From Alphaproteobacteria bacterium (lineage in GTDB: Bacteria > Pseudomonadota > Alphaproteobacteria > RF32 > CAG-239): a stretch of DNA of 64,000 nt. Of this stretch, positions 1 through 8,230 are shown in pieces; position 1 is the first letter of the stretch, and every line of letters begins with the position of its first letter. Location of the stretch: assembly GCA_015062585.1 (NCBI GenBank), contig SUUJ01000008.1, forward strand, positions 1 through 64,000, written 5' to 3'. Under the pieces are notes generated by a model. The model was not told where the DNA came from. It made no database searches and saw only the letters and a list, made by a program, of their open reading frames with translations. The translations under genes were made by a program, and so were the position numbers.

Positions 1-582
1 CTTAGAGATGCTTTGATAAAAAGCTTTGATAAAAATAAAATTGAAGTTACACACAATGAACTTTTTCACTCTGAAGCAAAAGACTTTAGAATATCCATCA
101 ATAAAAGTTTAAGCAAAAATCCCCAAATGCACATCATTATAGGGACGGTTCCTACGCCTTATATTTTTGTTAAGCAACTCAAAGAAATTGCCGGAGACGA
201 TATAGATATTACAAGCGTCGATGGTTTTTCAGAAATGCCTCCTCAGCAAGCCCAAATAGCAAATGGTAAATGGCTTATTGATACTGGAACATTTGGCACG
301 GACGAATTTGTTAATGAGCTAAAAGTAAAGAAAAATGTTCAAGCGTACTCTAATTCAGGCTCTATGGCAGCTAATTTAGTTATAGTACTAGATGCTTTTG
401 AAAATGCTATTTCAAATACAGACAGAGTTCCAAATAGCGAAGAAATATTAGATTGGATATGGAATAATGTTAAAGACTATGATACGCCGGTAGGTAAAGT
501 TACTGTTGTTAATGACGGATTGATAAAAAATGATTCCGTTGTAAAAACAATAGTTGAAGGTCGTGCTGTTACTATAAATTAA
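1..582 (+). CDS. ABC-type periplasmic binding protein, C-terminal part (cut by window edge)
   Basis: The reading frame is open from base 1, so the gene begins outside the window; the first internal start (TTG at 13) has no reason to be real. About 193 residues remain. Alternating beta/alpha segments such as HIIIGTVPTPYIF and the QAYSNSGSMAANLVIVLDAF helix resemble the second lobe of type 1 periplasmic binding proteins (Leu/Ile/Val-binding or receptor-like family), which deliver ligands to an ABC transporter. No transporter subunit lies downstream; the gene ends at a strong terminator. The family assignment rests on fold-like features only, and the ligand is unknown. Confidence 0.5.
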   Translation, partial: LRDALIKSFDKNKIEVTHNELFHSEAKDFRISINKSLSKNPQMHIIIGTVPTPYIFVKQLKEIAGDDIDITSVDGFSEMPPQQAQIANGKWLIDTGTFGTDEFVNELKVKKNVQAYSNSGSMAANLVIVLDAFENAISNTDRVPNSEEILDWIWNNVKDYDTPVGKVTVVNDGLIKNDSVVKTIVEGRAVTIN

Positions 583-594
583 ACTTATTCACTA

Positions 595-626
595 AAAAAA
601 AAGACACCTTTTGGTGTCTTTTTTTA
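595..626. terminator. Bidirectional intrinsic terminator
   Basis: The hairpin AAGACACC-TTTT-GGTGTCTT (601-620) is flanked by an A-run on the left and a T-run on the right, so it can end both the binding-protein gene and tRNA-Pro, which converge here. Confidence 0.85.
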
Positions 627-627
627 G

Positions 628-704
628 TGGTCGGGACGAGAGGATTTGAACCTCCGACTTCTTGCACCCCATGCAAGCGCTCTACCAGGCTGAACTACGT
701 CCCG
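628..704 (-). tRNA. tRNA-Pro (anticodon GGG)
   Basis: On the minus strand the sequence runs from CGGGACG to CGTCCCG-A-CCA (77 nt) and folds as a full cloverleaf. The anticodon stem CTTGC/GCAAG encloses the loop ATGGGGT, giving anticodon GGG. The T arm carries GGTTCAAATCC. The CCA end is encoded. The left side meets a terminator; the right side (5' of the tRNA) carries a decayed copy of the gene. Confidence 0.95.
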
Positions 705-734
705 AATATTTTTTTACAATAATTTTTTTTGTTG

Positions 735-990
735 GTGCAAGAAGCCTCCGACTTCTTGTCTTGCTCGTAAGTTTCGCATAAATGCTAAACTAACTCGCTT
801 CGGTCACTTGTTTTGTAAATTCGTTTCGCTTCGCTTACACTAGCTCACTCATTAACAAAACTACGCCTCTTGCGGTAAAAATAACCGGAGTAACGGTTAT
901 TTTTATCCTTGAGCCCCATGCAAGCGCGACACCGCTGCCGGCGCTCCGGTCAGGCTGAACTTTTATCCCGAATATTTTTTACAAAAGAGA
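735..990 (-). pseudogene. Decayed, interrupted copy of tRNA-Pro
   Basis: Blocks of the neighbouring tRNA-Pro recur in the same order: cctccgacttcttg (about 745-758), ccccatgcaagcgc (about 914-927), caggctgaac (about 951-960), then tcccgaatattttttaca, which continues into the tRNA's own 5' flank. The blocks are split by about 155 bp at the anticodon stem and by about 23 bp beside the D arm, and the acceptor stem is broken (ttttatcccg instead of tacgtcccg). It cannot make a working tRNA. The larger insert matches, in inverted orientation, the repeats near 54.5 and 55.6 kb. The rest of 705-1081 is AT-rich with no gene seen. Confidence 0.75.
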
Positions 991-1081
991 AATTAGCACA
1001 ATATTTTTTTTATGCAATACCTTTTTTTAGTGAAAAATAAGTACTAACCTAAAATTAACTTTAATACCCTACAATAATATC

Positions 1082-1708
1082 ATGATTGAACTACTAAAAA
1101 AATATAACGAATATTTCATGCAAAATCATTATCATGGTAACGAAGATGATGAGGATGTTTTTGAATATACAAATTGCGATTCTAATTTGATATTAACAGC
1201 ACCACACTCCACAGCCAGCTTCTGCAATAAAAAGGAGAAGGTTGCTGACCTATATACCGGAGCAATTGTAAAGTACTTAGGCGAACAAAATCACATCTCA
1301 ACGATTGTCAGAAACAAGTTTACTCCATATAAGGCACTTATTTCCGAGTGGATAATCAATCATAATATTGAAGAACATTATTTTTTAGATATACATGGCT
1401 TCAATCAAGATATTGATTACGATCTTTGTCTTGGTATAGGTGAATTTGAAGAAAAAAATTATCCTTATTTACAAGAAATAGTTCAAATTGCTAAAAAATA
1501 TGGTTTGAGAACAATTGTAAATCATCCGGACTACTGCGGTCTAAAAGGTCTTACTGGCCGATATCAAAAAATATTTAATAAGCCAAACATTATTCAAATA
1601 GAAATAAAAAAAGAATTTCGAGATTTTTTTAACAATCAGGACAAGGTTAAAAATATAACTATTCCTTTTCTAACAGACATAATAAAATGTTATAAAAAGA
1701 ACAAGTAA
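1082..1708 (+). CDS. N-formylglutamate amidohydrolase-like protein
   Basis: A 208-residue soluble protein. The block ILTAPHSTASFCN near residue 38, followed by a helix with ADLYTGAIVKYL, the motif YFLDIHGF near residue 102, and NIIQIEIKKEFRD near residue 170, follow the order of metal-binding and substrate motifs in the N-formylglutamate amidohydrolase (HutG/FGase) superfamily, which hydrolyses N-acyl amino acids. It is slightly shorter than typical members. It lies one base before a YgjV-like membrane gene and is probably cotranscribed with it. No hut genes are nearby, so the substrate is open. Confidence 0.5.
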   Translation: MIELLKKYNEYFMQNHYHGNEDDEDVFEYTNCDSNLILTAPHSTASFCNKKEKVADLYTGAIVKYLGEQNHISTIVRNKFTPYKALISEWIINHNIEEHYFLDIHGFNQDIDYDLCLGIGEFEEKNYPYLQEIVQIAKKYGLRTIVNHPDYCGLKGLTGRYQKIFNKPNIIQIEIKKEFRDFFNNQDKVKNITIPFLTDIIKCYKKNK

Positions 1709-1709
1709 T

Positions 1710-2213
1710 ATGACTTTATTAGGATATTTATTTACAACATTAAACTATGGTTGCTATTGCTTAAGCCGTTTTATGAAACAAAAAAAGACAATGCTTTTGC
1801 TTGACTTATTATCAAAAGTTTTGACGGTGTTAGGCCTTTATTGTTTAGATTCGTTGAGCGGAGCGTATGTTTTTGCCGGCGTTTTTTTCTTGTTAATCGT
1901 TGCAAATATAAAAGAAAGATTAAACAAGCGGTGGTTGCTTGGTTATGTGTTTTTTCAAGGTTTGTATCTTTTTATATTATTTTATACCTATGTGGGGATA
2001 TCATCCGTATTAGTAGTTTTGCAAGTGTCGATAAATCTATTTTGTATTTGGTGGTTATCACCACAAAAAATGCGAGTTATAGGGGGACTGAACAGTTTTA
2101 CCTGTTTAGCGTATCAAATCAGTATAAAAAATTGGGCCGGATTATTAGAAATATTTGTAATCTTCAGCAATTTTATTGCATTTCTCAAATATAAAAAATC
2201 TATGTTAAATTAA
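1710..2213 (+). CDS. YgjV-like inner membrane protein
   Basis: A 167-residue hydrophobic protein with about five to six predicted membrane helices. Its layout (short N-terminal helix, basic loop FMKQKK, then paired helices and a WW-containing segment) resembles the YgjV family of bacterial inner membrane proteins of unknown function. It starts one base after the stop of the preceding gene. A second, more typical member lies at 43639-44142 in this window. The function is not known. Confidence 0.45.
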   Translation: MTLLGYLFTTLNYGCYCLSRFMKQKKTMLLLDLLSKVLTVLGLYCLDSLSGAYVFAGVFFLLIVANIKERLNKRWLLGYVFFQGLYLFILFYTYVGISSVLVVLQVSINLFCIWWLSPQKMRVIGGLNSFTCLAYQISIKNWAGLLEIFVIFSNFIAFLKYKKSMLN

Positions 2214-2214
2214 A

Positions 2215-2243
2215 AAAATGGGGCGTTGAATTGCCCCATTTTA
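2215..2243. terminator. Bidirectional terminator between convergent genes
   Basis: Stem AATGGGGC/GCCCCATT (2217-2224 with 2233-2240), with an A-run before and T-rich sequence after, separates the YgjV-like gene from the minus-strand OB-fold gene. Confidence 0.8.
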
Positions 2244-2263
2244 ATATGCGTTGTCAGATCAGA

Positions 2264-2629
2264 TTATTGTACTTTTTCAACCAAGTTGACATCAATTTCG
2301 GTGTGCATCAAATCTTTATCAACTTCGCCTTTTAATTTTACAACATCTTTTTCATTAACAGTTACGCCGCGGAAATCTTCCGTATCAATTTCAACTACGA
2401 CAGAGCCTGTTTCATCGACAAAATTATATTTTTCATCGCCTAGAGATTTTTCAAGTTTTCCTACCAATTCTACCGGAGTGTCATCGCGCAGTTTTAATGC
2501 CTCGGCCACAGTTAAGGTCTTAACTGCAGAAGGGCCGGTATAACCTCCGACGGCAGGTTGTTGAGCAGATACATTTGAAGGCAAAGCAAACATTAAGGCT
2601 ATGGCTCCAATGGTCAAAGTCTTTTTCAT
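2264..2629 (-). CDS. YgiW/YdeI-family OB-fold periplasmic stress protein
   Basis: A 121-residue exported protein. The start is placed at the ATG at 2629 because AAGGAGA lies about 8 bases before it and the protein then opens with a clean signal peptide (MKKTLTIGAIALMFALPSNVSA). The mature part holds the family pattern TVAEALKLRDDTPVELVGK, then a beta-rich OB-fold core (YNFVDETGSVVVEID, VVKLKGEVDKD). YgiW/YdeI proteins are small periplasmic OB-fold proteins linked to stress tolerance. It is monocistronic. Confidence 0.85.
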   Translation of the reverse strand: MKKTLTIGAIALMFALPSNVSAQQPAVGGYTGPSAVKTLTVAEALKLRDDTPVELVGKLEKSLGDEKYNFVDETGSVVVEIDTEDFRGVTVNEKDVVKLKGEVDKDLMHTEIDVNLVEKVQ

Positions 2630-2744
2630 AATTTTGTCTCCTTTTTTATATATTAACACATTTGTTACAATAAAAATGTTAGAGAAAAAATTTTTTTCTG
2701 TAAATATTTTTTTATTCTTTCTATGAAAAAAAAGAATGAATATT

Positions 2745-3293
2745 TTAATTTAAGGCGCTACGCAAAATTTCATTAAATTCTTTTGCCGAATCTTTTGTCA
2801 TTCCGCTAATAATCAAATCAGCCTGTTCTTCCAATAAAATACAGGCGTTTTTAATCGCATTTTTGTCACCTCCGGCCACAGCCAAAAGTTCTTTATACAA
2901 TGAGGCATTTACTGCTTGCAAATTTTCATAAGGCATAAATAAATATATCGCAGCTTCAAGATTTAAGTCATCTTTAGTAAGGATTTTATTTAACAATTCC
3001 AAATTTTCTTTTGCTATATTTCTATAAGTTTCGGGATATTTTGTTAAAACCACATCGGCGGTTTTGCACACGGTTTTATAACCGTAGATGTGTTGATATG
3101 CATTACCGATAAATCTGCCGATACCGACTTGTTGGTCGTCACTCAATGACGATAAAAATTTTAAAGGTACACGATTCGCTAAATAAAGGTAGATACCTGT
3201 TGCGACAACCAAAACAAACGCAACCGACAAAGCAACGGTAAGTTTTTTATGATTCGATATAAAAGATTTGATTTTATTGAAAAAATCTTTCAT
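2745..3293 (-). CDS. Membrane-anchored protein of unknown function
   Basis: A 182-residue protein with a basic N-terminus and one membrane helix at about residues 19-39 (LTVALSVAFVLVVATGIYLYL), followed by a largely helical domain probably on the periplasmic side. I do not recognise a family. Its start abuts the stop of the flavin reductase gene, so it is the last gene of the yajC-secD-secF transcript. This position suggests an envelope role but does not prove one. Confidence 0.7.
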   Translation of the reverse strand: MKDFFNKIKSFISNHKKLTVALSVAFVLVVATGIYLYLANRVPLKFLSSLSDDQQVGIGRFIGNAYQHIYGYKTVCKTADVVLTKYPETYRNIAKENLELLNKILTKDDLNLEAAIYLFMPYENLQAVNASLYKELLAVAGGDKNAIKNACILLEEQADLIISGMTKDSAKEFNEILRSALN

Positions 3294-4052
3294 TTAATTA
3301 TCTTTCTTTAGAGGTTGCTTTTTCTTATTCCAAAAGTTTTTTCTGGGCTTGCCGAATCTGTTTTTATTAGATTTTTGTTTCTGTAAAGATGGTTTTTTTT
3401 CTTTAATTTTTAAGGTGCCGTCTTTGATTTTTTCTTCGATTCTTAATATTTCCATAAATTTGGATTTGCGTGGTTTTGTTTTGTTTTCTTTGGTCTTGTC
3501 AACCGAAAATCCAAAGGCACCTAAATCACGGCCGAGAGTATAATATCTGCCATGAGCAAATGCCAAAAGTCCGGCCTTTTCAATAGCCAGTCTTCCGTCT
3601 TCTTCAATATATTTATCATCGACATTAACCGCTAATATTTCGGCCAAAAACATATCGTGAGTGCCAAAAGATTTTGTGCCTATAACTTTGCACTCCAACG
3701 AAACCGGAGCACTTTTCAGCATAGGTGTTTTAACCTTTGTACAAGGTTCCAATTCTAAGCCCATTTCTTTGAATTTGTCGGTTGATTTGCCGGATTTAAC
3801 ACCGCAAAAATCACAAGCTTTAGCCAAGGGCAAATTAGCAATATTTATAACAAATTCTTTTGTTTCGCTGATGATTTTGTGCGAAAAACGACTTGGACGA
3901 ACCGAGATATATGTTATCGGAGGTTCCGAATTGATAATTCCGGTCCAAGCAATAGTCAAAACATTTGGTTTTTCCATCGTTCCGCAAGTCACCATTACGG
4001 GCGGTACGGGAAAAAGCATAGTTCCTGGTTTCCAAGTCGTTTTTGTCATCAC
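3294..4052 (-). CDS. Flavin reductase family (flavoredoxin-like) protein
   Basis: 252 residues. The first 190 fit the FMN-binding split-barrel flavin reductase/flavoredoxin family: PVPPVMVTCGTMEKPNVLTIAWTG, the ISVRPSRFSHKII strand, EFVINIANLPLA, and a C-terminal Gly-Arg-Tyr-Tyr segment. Members bind FMN and pass electrons to or from flavin substrates. The last 60 or so residues are an added Lys/Arg-rich tail (KPRKSKF to the end), probably disordered and not typical of the family. It lies 18 bp after secF and is probably in that operon. Confidence 0.8.
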   Translation of the reverse strand: MMTKTTWKPGTMLFPVPPVMVTCGTMEKPNVLTIAWTGIINSEPPITYISVRPSRFSHKIISETKEFVINIANLPLAKACDFCGVKSGKSTDKFKEMGLELEPCTKVKTPMLKSAPVSLECKVIGTKSFGTHDMFLAEILAVNVDDKYIEEDGRLAIEKAGLLAFAHGRYYTLGRDLGAFGFSVDKTKENKTKPRKSKFMEILRIEEKIKDGTLKIKEKKPSLQKQKSNKNRFGKPRKNFWNKKKQPLKKDN

Positions 4053-4070
4053 ATATCCTTTTTATACTTC

Positions 4071-5012
4071 CTATTGGACATTACCAAAAGGATTAACATT
4101 ATTCTGAGCTTCTTGAGTTGCTCTTAAATCAAACGGAGTCAAAAATGCGGTAGAAACATAAATAGAAGAATATGTTCCGACAATTACACCCCAAAAGATT
4201 GTAAAGGCAAAACTGCGCAATGTGTCACCGCCCCAAATTAACAAGGCCAGAGCCGCAAACATTGTAGTTAAACCTGTCAAAAATGTACGCGATAAAATAT
4301 CGTTCAAACTTTTGTTTAACAAATCAGTTTGATTCATTTTCTTAAACTTAGCCAAGTTTTCTCTGATACGGTCATAGGTAACAACAGTGTCATTAACCGA
4401 ATAACCGGCCAGGGTCAAAACAGCTGCTACGGTTGTCAGGCTGAAATCAAGTCCGAAGAAGGATAACAAGCCGCAAGTAACGATAATATCGTGAACAAGT
4501 CCGATAATTGTACCTAAGGCAAATTGCCATTCAAAGCGGAACCACACATAGACAGTAATAGCCAACACAGCCAATACAGATGCAATAATACCATCTTTTT
4601 TGAGTTCATCACCGACTTGCGGGCCTACTAAGTCAATACGGCGATATTCATACTTTGCGCCCAAGGTCTCTTTGATTTTGTTGATGATACCCATTTGAGC
4701 TTTTTCATCTAAGTCTTTGGCTTGTGCGCGAATAACAATTTCGTTACCTTCTTCGCCGATGGCTTGCAGGTTTAAGTCATCAATATCCAGCACACCCAAT
4801 TCAGAGCGCAATTCTTCAACATTTATTTTTTCAGGCGATTTGATTTCCATTAAAATACCGCCGGAAAAATCGATACCGAAATTAAATCCTTTTACGGCGA
4901 TACAAATAATGGATAACAGCACCATAATTGTCGACACGGCAAAAGTAATTTTTTTGGTTTTCATAAAATCAAAATTAGTGTCTTTCGTAACCCAACTGAA
5001 AATTTTAATCAT
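4071..5012 (-). CDS. secF: Protein translocase subunit SecF
   Basis: A 313-residue inner-membrane protein. It opens with a membrane helix and the family motif GIDFSGGILMEI, followed by a periplasmic domain (to about residue 125) and five further helices. The block AGYSVNDTVVTYDRIREN is the SecF signature. With SecD and YajC it forms the complex that uses the proton gradient to help late stages of Sec export. It follows secD by 18 bp. Confidence 0.97.
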   Translation of the reverse strand: MIKIFSWVTKDTNFDFMKTKKITFAVSTIMVLLSIICIAVKGFNFGIDFSGGILMEIKSPEKINVEELRSELGVLDIDDLNLQAIGEEGNEIVIRAQAKDLDEKAQMGIINKIKETLGAKYEYRRIDLVGPQVGDELKKDGIIASVLAVLAITVYVWFRFEWQFALGTIIGLVHDIIVTCGLLSFFGLDFSLTTVAAVLTLAGYSVNDTVVTYDRIRENLAKFKKMNQTDLLNKSLNDILSRTFLTGLTTMFAALALLIWGGDTLRSFAFTIFWGVIVGTYSSIYVSTAFLTPFDLRATQEAQNNVNPFGNVQ

Positions 5013-5030
5013 AGTCTTAAATCCTTTAAC

Positions 5031-6575
5031 TTAAATAGGTAATCTTGTTGGTTTGTATTTGTTTAACCAAGCGGTAATTATGAGTCTGGTAACTGTAACC
5101 GAAGTAAACATAGAAGTTGCAATACCGATTGCCAAAGTAACGGCAAAACCTCTGACCGGTCCTGTTCCGAAATAGAACAATACCAAAGCAGCAACCAAAG
5201 TAGTCAAGTTAGAGTCAACAATAGTTGCCCAAGCTTCTCTAAATCCGGCATCGGCAGCGTCACGAGGTGAACGACCGTGTTTAACTTCTTCTCTCATTCT
5301 TTCAAAGATTAACACATTAGCATCAACCGCCATACCGATTGTCAAAATAATACCGGCAATACCCGGCAAGGTTAATGTTGCACCCATAGCACTCAAGATA
5401 CCCAACATCAAAACAAGGTTAGTAAATACGGCAACATTGGTAAATATTCCGAACAAGCCATAAGCACCAAGCATAAACAATACAACGAACACTAAGCCGA
5501 TAATCGAAGCAATTACGCCGGCTTTAATTGAATCTGCGCCAAGTCCTGCACCGACTGTACGCTCTTCCAATACTTCCAATGGAGCAGGCAAGGCACCTGA
5601 ACGCAATAACAAAGCCAAATCATTAGCTGATTTAACGGTAAAGTTTCCGGTAATTACGCCCGAACCTCCCATAATGGCAGATTGAATAACCGGAGCTGAT
5701 ATGACTTCGTTATCCAAAACAATAGCCAAGCGTTCTCCGATATTATCCTTAGTTGCTTCTCCGAATTTTTTACCACCCAAAGAGTTAAATTTGAACGATA
5801 CAACGGCTTGACCTTCTTGGAAAGACGGTTGAGCATCAACCAGGTTTTCGCCACTAACAACCGGTTTGCGAGTAATCACATAAGGCTCGCCCATTTCACC
5901 ATAAGCGATTTTGTATTTTGCACCGAGCATACCTCTTTTGGCATCACTTGCTCTGGCAGTACTGTCAACTAAGTGAAAAGCCATTTTTGCTGTTTTTCCG
6001 AGCAATACTTTTACATACTCAGGGTTTTGTAATCCCGGTAATTGTACAACGATTCTGTTCGTTCCTTGTGATTGAATAACCGGTTCTTTGGTGCCCAATT
6101 CATCAATTCTGCGTCTGACAATTTCGATAGATTGGTCAACTATTTTGGCCTTTAATTGATTCAAGGCAATATCAGAATATTTGATTTTTAATGCACCGTC
6201 ATCTGTTTCAATAACCTCGATACCGGAATCAATTTTTCTAAACAAATTAGCAGCCTTCGAACGAGAACCTGTGTTTTCTACAACAACGCTTACTTCATCA
6301 GCGTTAGATGTCAGGCTTTTATATCTGATACGGCCTTCGCGTAAAATTTGGCGAGCAGAATCTTCAATAGAGCCCATTCTTTCTTTTAATACTTCGTCCA
6401 TTTTAACTTCTAACAAAAGGTTTGAACCACCTTGCAAATCAAGGCCCAAGTTTATCGGTTGCCACCATTTTGGCAGAGCGTCTTTATTAGGTACAATGTT
6501 AGGTACGGCAAAAAACACACCGACCAAACAAATGGCTAAAATTGTTAGCACGCGAGATCTTGAAAGTTTGTACAT
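5031..6575 (-). CDS. secD: Protein translocase subunit SecD
   Basis: 514 residues, normal length. One N-terminal membrane helix is followed by GLDLQGGSNLLLEV, the P1 domain (IVRRRIDELGTKEPVIQSQG, QLPGLQNPEYVKVLLGKTA), and a C-terminal five-helix block with the signature GMAVDANVLIFERMREE. Periplasmic P1 contacts exported chains while the membrane part couples to the proton gradient. It sits 19 bp after yajC and before secF, the classical order. Confidence 0.97.
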   Translation of the reverse strand: MYKLSRSRVLTILAICLVGVFFAVPNIVPNKDALPKWWQPINLGLDLQGGSNLLLEVKMDEVLKERMGSIEDSARQILREGRIRYKSLTSNADEVSVVVENTGSRSKAANLFRKIDSGIEVIETDDGALKIKYSDIALNQLKAKIVDQSIEIVRRRIDELGTKEPVIQSQGTNRIVVQLPGLQNPEYVKVLLGKTAKMAFHLVDSTARASDAKRGMLGAKYKIAYGEMGEPYVITRKPVVSGENLVDAQPSFQEGQAVVSFKFNSLGGKKFGEATKDNIGERLAIVLDNEVISAPVIQSAIMGGSGVITGNFTVKSANDLALLLRSGALPAPLEVLEERTVGAGLGADSIKAGVIASIIGLVFVVLFMLGAYGLFGIFTNVAVFTNLVLMLGILSAMGATLTLPGIAGIILTIGMAVDANVLIFERMREEVKHGRSPRDAADAGFREAWATIVDSNLTTLVAALVLFYFGTGPVRGFAVTLAIGIATSMFTSVTVTRLIITAWLNKYKPTRLPI

Positions 6576-6594
6576 CTTTTTACTACCTTAAATA

Positions 6595-6951
6595 TTATTT
6601 TTTAGATTTTTTATTGTTGTTTGCAGGTTTTACTTCGTCTTTAACAACATCACGAACAGTTGCCAAAGCAACTTTAACCACAACATCTTTTGCTAATTCT
6701 ACTTGTAATTCATTTTGTTCGATATTAGCCGATACAACTTTGCCGTAAACACCGCCACCGGTCAGGATTGTGTCGCCTTTTTTAATGGCGTTCAAAGTGG
6801 CTTCATGTTCTTTCATTCTTTTTTGTTGCGGGCGAATAAGCAAAATATAAAAAATTGCAAAAATAAGCAACAATTGAACAATCATACCTGTCATTGACGA
6901 ACTGCCTGCCGCCGCAGTAGTTGCTTGAGCAAAAGCTGGATTGATAAACAT
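6595..6951 (-). CDS. yajC: Preprotein translocase subunit YajC
   Basis: A 118-residue protein with one membrane helix at about residues 21-41, then the family motif RPQQKRMKEHEATLNAIKKGD and GGGVYGKVVSANIEQN. YajC is the small accessory subunit of SecDF. It is first in the operon yajC-secD-secF-flavin reductase-orphan. The upstream 190 bp are AT-rich and should hold the promoter, but no clear one was picked out. Confidence 0.95.
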   Translation of the reverse strand: MFINPAFAQATTAAAGSSSMTGMIVQLLLIFAIFYILLIRPQQKRMKEHEATLNAIKKGDTILTGGGVYGKVVSANIEQNELQVELAKDVVVKVALATVRDVVKDEVKPANNNKKSKK

Positions 6952-7141
6952 ATTTTTTCTCCAAAAATTTAAACATTATTTAGCAATATAAAACATTTAT
7001 TAGAGCTTATATAGGAAAATTTTCAATCTATCACAAGTTATTTTTGATTTATTTTGCAAAAAATGATTGCGCATTAAGAAATAATAATATACAAAAACGG
7101 CATAAAAATTTAATTATTAACCTTTTAAGTATTTATTTATC

Positions 7142-8068
7142 ATGAAAGTTATTAGTTTATTGCTGTTTCGAATACGAACAGCTTTTCAAAAAGCAACCTA
7201 TGTTGTTTTGTCGACATTCAGTACCGCTTTGGCAGGTTGGTACCAAAAGCACATGTTAAATTATGAAGAGCGTTTTGCCATCAAGTCTTTACGACACGGA
7301 TGGGAAGATATAATGCTCAAAGAAATGAAGCATTGGTGTAGCCTTAAAAATTTTAGGCGAGAGCTTATTATTGACGAATACAAGGCCGGTAATGATGTTG
7401 TTTATCAAATGCTAAAGGAACTCAATAAGCAAGGAAAAGGTCTTGAAGATCATTTTACCAATATTGAGATTGAGCTTTTGATGTTGAATCGCCGATATTT
7501 CGAAATGGATGAAGAAATGAATTTCTTCAAGAAGTTTTTGCTGTACTCTCTGGTTAAGCACAAAAAAGAGTTGATAAAGATCTTTTATATGAGATCTCAT
7601 CTCGGAGAGCCTGACTTTGTGTTAGCCACATATCTCATGGATATGTTCAGTGATGACTATGAGTTCATTGCATATCTGGCAAAAAACAGAGATTCTCACA
7701 GGGTCGTGCACAGCAAATTCATTGCTGAAACATTACTTCTTCAAGGTAATGTCACGAGATGCGGCAACATCACAAAAGCAAAGCGAGAGTTGAAAGACTA
7801 TGTGCTGGAGGTGGGGTTTGGCAAGTGCGACCTTAAACAGTTTGGTTACAACCAATTGTTAGCAGAACTTAGAGAACATTTGTATGATACCGATAATATA
7901 GCTGCTTGGGAGAAGTATTTGTTTGACCATGCGGATGTTCATATTGTCAGAGATATGATAGCCAAACACGGCATTCATTCTGAGGAAGGTATCCAAAGGC
8001 TCTTAGAAAAAAATGATAGTATGCTTATTGAGGCATATAATCATTACAAAAAGAATCACAAGCCGTAG
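7142..8068 (+). CDS. Orphan helical protein, paralogue of the next gene
   Basis: A 308-residue protein, almost entirely predicted helix, with an amphipathic or hydrophobic N-terminal stretch (ISLLLFRIRTAF; YVVLSTFSTALAGW) that may touch the membrane. I do not recognise a family. It aligns along its whole length with the product of 8231-9127: shared blocks include FRRELI, LNR-F-E, IKIFY, and a C-terminal WE-YL...HGI-S--G---LLE-N. No good Shine-Dalgarno is seen. The leader carries ATTAACC 19 bases before the ATG, as does the paralogue. It ends at its own terminator. Confidence 0.8.
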   Translation: MKVISLLLFRIRTAFQKATYVVLSTFSTALAGWYQKHMLNYEERFAIKSLRHGWEDIMLKEMKHWCSLKNFRRELIIDEYKAGNDVVYQMLKELNKQGKGLEDHFTNIEIELLMLNRRYFEMDEEMNFFKKFLLYSLVKHKKELIKIFYMRSHLGEPDFVLATYLMDMFSDDYEFIAYLAKNRDSHRVVHSKFIAETLLLQGNVTRCGNITKAKRELKDYVLEVGFGKCDLKQFGYNQLLAELREHLYDTDNIAAWEKYLFDHADVHIVRDMIAKHGIHSEEGIQRLLEKNDSMLIEAYNHYKKNHKP

Positions 8069-8088
8069 AGCTGAGAGATTCTGAAAGA

Positions 8089-8122
8089 GATTCCGAAAAT
8101 TGTTAAAACAATTTTCGGAATT
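8089..8122 (+). terminator. Intrinsic terminator
   Basis: A perfect 14-bp stem, ATTCCGAAAATTGT/ACAATTTTCGGAAT with a small A-rich loop, lies just after the stop of the orphan gene and is followed by a short T-rich tail. Confidence 0.75.
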
Positions 8123-8230
8123 TCGCTTTTTAAACATCATTAAAAATAAAAAAATATTGCAATATTTTTAATAAAATGCTAGGTGGTTTGATATACAACT
8201 TTAATTATTAACCGTTAAAATTATAAAATT

